Source: Natronocella acetinitrilica (GTDB lineage: Bacteria > Pseudomonadota > Gammaproteobacteria > Nitrococcales > Aquisalimonadaceae). Taken from it: a stretch of DNA of 64,000 nt. The DNA is taken from the NCBI RefSeq assembly GCF_024170285.1, contig NZ_JALJXV010000007.1:124001-188000 (forward strand), written 5' to 3'. Positions 60,442-64,000 of this stretch are shown here, one piece after another (the stretch's first letter is position 1; the number at the start of each line of letters is the position of its first letter). The notes beneath the pieces were generated by a model, which saw only the letters and a list, made by a program, of their open reading frames with translations, did not search any database and had not been told where the DNA came from. The position numbers were made by a program, and so were the translations under genes.

Positions 60442-61380
60442 ATGGATGCCATCACCCATCTCGGACGTGAGTCACTGGAACAGGGCTCCCGGAGCTTTGC
60501 CGCCGCCGCACGTCTGTTTCCAGCGGAGACTCGCGACAGTGCCTCCCTTCTCTATGCGGCCTGTCGTTATTTCGATGACGTCATCGACGGCCAGGACCTG
60601 GGGTTCTTTCATGACAGGGCCGTGACGGACAGCCCGGAACAGCGATTGCGCCTGCTGGAAGAGAAAACCAGCCTGGCGTTGCGCGGTGAGTCCATGGAAG
60701 AACCGGTGTTCCAGGCTTTCCAGCGGGTGGTGCAGGATCACCGGATTCCCCAGGCCTGCGTGATGGACTTCCTCCAGGGTTTCCGCATGGACGTTCAGGA
60801 ACACACCTACGACACCCTGGACGATACGTTGCAATATTCATATCACGTTGCAGGCGTTGTGGGCGTGATGATGGCAATGGTCATGGGCGTTCGCGATGCC
60901 GACATTCTCGATCGCGCCTGTGATCTGGGCATTGCCTTCCAGTTGACCAACATTTCCCGGGACGTCATGGATGATCTCGAACTGGGGCGCTGCTACCTGC
61001 CAGCGGAGTGGCTGGATGAGTTCGGGCTGCGCCATGACACCGTGAATGATCCCGCGAATCGAGCCGCCGTGGCCAGGGTCGTTCAGCGGCTGGTGCAGAC
61101 TGCAGAACCCTACTATGCGTCAGCCATAGCAGGGTTGTCGGCGCTGCCCTTCCGAAGCGCCTGGGCCATCGCCACTGCGAGGGGGGTCTACCGGGATATT
61201 GGTACCAAAGTCAGTCATCGGGGTGCCGATGCCTGGGACACGCGGGTTGTAACGACACGCAAGCGAAAGCTCTACCTCACCGCCCGCGGCTGCCTTCGCG
61301 CGCTGCACGCTGTGAGCATCGGCCGTTTACGCCCGCTGCCATCCAGAGCCGGCCTATGGACGCGCCCGCGTCATCTGTGA
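60442..61380 (+). CDS. crtB: Phytoene synthase
   Basis: CrtB condenses two GGPP to phytoene. The 312-residue protein carries the first aspartate motif YFDDVIDG near residue 41 and the second, ISRDVMDDLELGRCYLP, near residue 175. ATG 60442 has CGGAG upstream and matches the family; a longer in-frame version would overlap crtI. Its last 27 bases overlap the 3' end of crtZ on the other strand. Confidence 0.94.
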   Translation: MDAITHLGRESLEQGSRSFAAAARLFPAETRDSASLLYAACRYFDDVIDGQDLGFFHDRAVTDSPEQRLRLLEEKTSLALRGESMEEPVFQAFQRVVQDHRIPQACVMDFLQGFRMDVQEHTYDTLDDTLQYSYHVAGVVGVMMAMVMGVRDADILDRACDLGIAFQLTNISRDVMDDLELGRCYLPAEWLDEFGLRHDTVNDPANRAAVARVVQRLVQTAEPYYASAIAGLSALPFRSAWAIATARGVYRDIGTKVSHRGADAWDTRVVTTRKRKLYLTARGCLRALHAVSIGRLRPLPSRAGLWTRPRHL

Positions 61381-61887
61381 GCGCTCTTCCCGCCCCTCGC
61401 TCAGTGTGGCGCGCCCGTTGCGCACATTGTCGCGCAACTGCTCCCGCAACACACTGATTGGCGGCGCCAGAAGAAAGCCGAAGGAAACGCAACCATCGCG
61501 GCCACGTACCGCATGATGCAGCCGGTGGGCCTGATACAAACGCTTGAGATAACCTGATCTCGGAATGTAGCGCAACGGCCAGCGCTTGTGCACCAATCCA
61601 TCGTGCACCAGGAAGTAGAGAAATCCGTACAGCGTCATGCCAAGGCCGATCCAGTAGGTCGGGCCATGGTCCACGGCGCCATAGGCGATCAACACGATGG
61701 ACAGCCCGGCGAAAACGACAGCATAGAGATCATTCTTCTCGAGGACACCCTCCCCCGGTTCATGGTGCGACCGGTGCCACGCCCAGCCCCAGCCGTGCAT
61801 GATGTACTTGTGCGCCGCCCAGGCAACAAACTCCATGGCGACCAGTGCACCCAGCAGGTAAAGCGCATTGACGAAATACTGCGTCAT
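61354..61887 (-). CDS. crtZ: Beta-carotene 3-hydroxylase
   Basis: CrtZ hydroxylates beta-carotene rings to give zeaxanthin. The 177-residue membrane diiron enzyme has all four histidine motifs: HKYIMH, HRSHHE, HDGLVHKRW and HRLHHAV. ATG 61887 matches the family start; further upstream is not family-like. It begins 19 bases after the ABC permease stop, so it appears to be co-transcribed with the transporter, and overlaps crtB tail to tail. Confidence 0.93.
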   Translation of the reverse strand: MTQYFVNALYLLGALVAMEFVAWAAHKYIMHGWGWAWHRSHHEPGEGVLEKNDLYAVVFAGLSIVLIAYGAVDHGPTYWIGLGMTLYGFLYFLVHDGLVHKRWPLRYIPRSGYLKRLYQAHRLHHAVRGRDGCVSFGFLLAPPISVLREQLRDNVRNGRATLSEGREERSQMTRARP

Positions 61888-61906
61888 TACTGTCTCTACT
61901 CTTGAG

Positions 61907-63100
61907 TCAGGTCCGTGACCAGCGCCCGGCGAGCACCAGTGCACTCATAAAAGATATCAGAGCGATACCGAGTAGTACGCCCCAATAGGGAGCCAATTCC
62001 ACCATTGTGTCGCCACGCCAGAAGATCCCCTGATAGGCCTCGATGCCCCATGCATTCGGGGTGATCCAACCCAGGTCCTGAAGCCATCCCGGCATCAGGA
62101 AGCGCGGCACCATACTGCCACCAATCGCCGACAGCAGAAGCACGGCAAACGAAGAGATGGTCTGTGCCTGTTGGCGCGTTCCGCAGGCTGCCGTGAGAGC
62201 CAGTGCCAGGCCACCGGCGGCCGCCGCCGCCATCATCGTAGTCAGCAACCATGGGCCGAAGTTCCCGAACAGGTCGACACCATAACCGAGCCAGGCCACC
62301 AGGAAGATCAGCGAAACCTGCAGCAGACCCTGCAAGGTGAGAAAGAGCCATTTGCCCGCCAGGATCACGTAGTGGCCTCCGGGGCCCATCAGCAAGCGAT
62401 CGACGATGCCGGACTGCCGCTCTTCGATGACGCTGGCCGCACCCTGCATCGAAGCAAATAGGAGGAACAGCATCGCCACGGCGCCAGCGTAGTAGTTGAC
62501 GCCGCCAACCGCGCCACCCTGACCGGGCATGGATTCCATACCCACCGCGCCTCCACCACCCTCGGATGCGCCGGCACGCGCCGCCTCAAGCCTTTGCTCC
62601 TGCTCGGCGCTGAAGCCGCCCAGCATGCGTTCGACCACAGCCAGCGTGCGACTGAGTTCGACATCGGGAAGCCCGGTCCCGATGGCATCCTGGACGCGCC
62701 CTGCCACCATGGGGCCGGCGATGGCGCGACTATCATCGGCGATGACGAGGATCGGTGGCACACCGTCCTCGACATCATGCAGCGTGCCGCGCAGGACTAT
62801 CGCCGCATCGACACTACCAGCGCGCACCAGGTCCCGCACATCGTCGAGACCGGTCGCCCCCGTATGGGCTTCAAGCCGCAGGGTCTCGTCTTCGGCAAGG
62901 CGTTCGTAGAGCCGTGCAGTGTCATCGTCGTTAACCAGGTCGACCCAGGCGACCCGCAGCTGCAGATCATCCCCGCTGGTACCCGAGAAGATCGCGGCGA
63001 AGATCACGAAAATCACGGGTGGAAGCACCGTCGCCATGGCAAGGGCGCCACGGTCTCGAATCAGGTTGAGCCACATGACCTGCAGCACGGCAAGAATCAA
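61907..63100 (-). CDS. ABC-2-type transporter permease
   Basis: The 397-residue permease has an N-terminal span with LNLIRDRGALAMATVLPPVI, a large periplasmic domain (about residues 45-210) and about five C-terminal spans containing SVIEERQSGIVDRLLMGP. This is the ABC-2 (DrrB/YhhJ-like) type. The best start is TTG at 63100, overlapping the ATPase stop (TTGA); GTG 63088 and ATG 63076 are alternatives. The substrate is unknown. It precedes crtZ by 19 bases. Confidence 0.85.
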   Translation of the reverse strand: MILAVLQVMWLNLIRDRGALAMATVLPPVIFVIFAAIFSGTSGDDLQLRVAWVDLVNDDDTARLYERLAEDETLRLEAHTGATGLDDVRDLVRAGSVDAAIVLRGTLHDVEDGVPPILVIADDSRAIAGPMVAGRVQDAIGTGLPDVELSRTLAVVERMLGGFSAEQEQRLEAARAGASEGGGGAVGMESMPGQGGAVGGVNYYAGAVAMLFLLFASMQGAASVIEERQSGIVDRLLMGPGGHYVILAGKWLFLTLQGLLQVSLIFLVAWLGYGVDLFGNFGPWLLTTMMAAAAAGGLALALTAACGTRQQAQTISSFAVLLLSAIGGSMVPRFLMPGWLQDLGWITPNAWGIEAYQGIFWRGDTMVELAPYWGVLLGIALISFMSALVLAGRWSRT

Positions 63101-64000
63101 CGCACCCCCCCAGGGCCAGCCGTGAGGCGCCGGTAAAGGGTGTCCAGGTCCGGCTGACGGACGCGAATCTCGCGCACCGCGATCTGAAGGTCCTCGAGTT
63201 GCTCCAGCAACCGCCGCATGGGGACGAGACCCGACTCGAGTTCGCCCAGCCAATGCAAGGCATCGCCATTGACAGCAGCGAGGCCCAAGCCGCGGAGGGA
63301 CGCCTGAAGCCCATCTTCCGGCTGCTGGAGTAATGTCAGGTGGACCTCGCGGTGGTCACCGAAAGTCTCTGCAATAAGGCTCTCAACCGAGCCGTTACGG
63401 ATCAGCTCTCCCTGCAGCAGAATCACCACCCGATCACTGACGCGCTCTGCCTGCTCCAGATCGTGAGTTGTAAGCAGGATGCCGATGCCCTCCTCGGCCA
63501 GGCGCAACAGGACCTGCTGAAGCGCCTGCCGCGCATTGACATCGACCCCCACCATCGGCTCATCCAGAACCAACATGCGCGGGGCATGGAGAATAGCAGC
63601 CGCGATATTCACCCGGCGCTGGTAGCCTCCGGAAAGGGTCTGAACAAGGACGTCGGCGCGGTCGGTGAGTTGTGTCAGTTGCAAGGCACGATCAACTGCC
63701 GCGTTCAGAGCCCCCCTCGAGAGGCCAACCAGCCGTCCGAAGAAGCGCAGGTTCTCCCGGGGCGTCAGCATCGGGTAGAGCGCAATTTCCTGGGGCACGA
63801 AGCCGAGCATCCTACGCGCGGCGCCAGAACCGCCTGATCGCCCAGCGACGGATACAGTGCCGGAGGTCAGCGGTATCCGGCCGCAGATGCTGCGCATCAA
63901 TGTGGTCTTGCCTGCACCATTCGGCCCGAGCAGAGTAACGATTTCCCCCGCGGCGATCTGCATATCCACGCCCCGGAGCACAGGATCACCTCCGTAACCG
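63097..64000 (-). CDS. ABC transporter ATP-binding protein, partial
   Basis: The frame is open to the right edge, so the N-terminus is missing. Walker A GPNGAGKTT, Q-loop FVPQEIALYP, signature LSGGYQRRVNIAAA, Walker B MLVLDEP and the H-loop TTHDLEQAE are all present. A C-terminal extension of about 90 residues after the H-loop is leucine- and acid-rich. It is the ATPase of the ABC-2 exporter with the downstream permease. Confidence 0.9.
   Translation of the reverse strand, partial: GYGGDPVLRGVDMQIAAGEIVTLLGPNGAGKTTLMRSICGRIPLTSGTVSVAGRSGGSGAARRMLGFVPQEIALYPMLTPRENLRFFGRLVGLSRGALNAAVDRALQLTQLTDRADVLVQTLSGGYQRRVNIAAAILHAPRMLVLDEPMVGVDVNARQALQQVLLRLAEEGIGILLTTHDLEQAERVSDRVVILLQGELIRNGSVESLIAETFGDHREVHLTLLQQPEDGLQASLRGLGLAAVNGDALHWLGELESGLVPMRRLLEQLEDLQIAVREIRVRQPDLDTLYRRLTAGPGGVR

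Overview
The window is the photosynthesis gene cluster (PGC) of a GC-rich purple phototrophic proteobacterium. Gammaproteobacteria fit best: the HiPIP electron donor, the tetraheme PufC, two PucC/LhaA-type proteins and the BciB-type vinyl reductase resemble Chromatiales/Ectothiorhodospiraceae-like clusters. I cannot name the genus from sequence alone. An oxygen-dependent cyclase (acsF) is present and no bchE is seen, so bacteriochlorophyll synthesis can run aerobically; an aerobic anoxygenic or facultative phototroph is plausible.

Left edge (1-6250): the end of an exopolysaccharide-type region (ExeA/XrtA-locus-like ATPase, wecC, wecB, all on the minus strand), a Crp/Fnr-family regulator, a beta-CASP ribonuclease and tspO. 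Then bchG-bch2-bchP-orf88-FMN reductase run on the plus strand (6290-10637). A minus-strand superoperon follows, crtE-crtF-bchCXYZ-pufQ-like-pufBALMC (21653 down to 10700), with an mRNA hairpin between pufA and pufL and a rho-independent terminator after pufC. crtD-crtC run divergently (21753-24157) and meet bchI-bchD-bchO tail to tail.

Middle (28189-36332): a Tat-exported HiPIP, a hidden 35-residue single-span membrane peptide, a complete cytochrome c maturation set split as ccmAB (minus) and ccmCDEFGHI (plus), and a YciI-like protein.

Right half: a long minus-strand operon bchF-N-B-H-L-M-lhaA-puhA-B-C-E plus a membrane-fused alpha/beta hydrolase (50997 down to 36408). Divergently lie the regulators aerR-ppsR-aerR2, then bciB, a small acsF partner and acsF. 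The window ends with crtY-crtI-crtB, facing crtZ and an ABC-2 transporter.

How it fits together: bchD/H/I and bchM, acsF, bciB, bchLNB, bchF, bchXYZ, bchC, bchG and bchP make bacteriochlorophyll a. The puf and puh genes make and assemble the RC-LH1 core; ccm matures PufC and other c-type cytochromes; HiPIP probably reduces PufC. PpsR, with two B12-binding AerR paralogs, probably represses through TGT-N12-ACA palindromes. I found these in front of bchG, bchC, crtE/crtD, the HiPIP gene, ccmAB and the acsF pair, several of them in the 8-bp-spaced tandem arrangement known for CrtJ. Carotenoid genes point to a branched route: spirilloxanthin type (crtCDF) and beta-carotene/zeaxanthin type (crtY, crtZ). 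No gene-free stretch exceeds 300 bases, and I see no tRNA, rRNA, IS element or CRISPR array.
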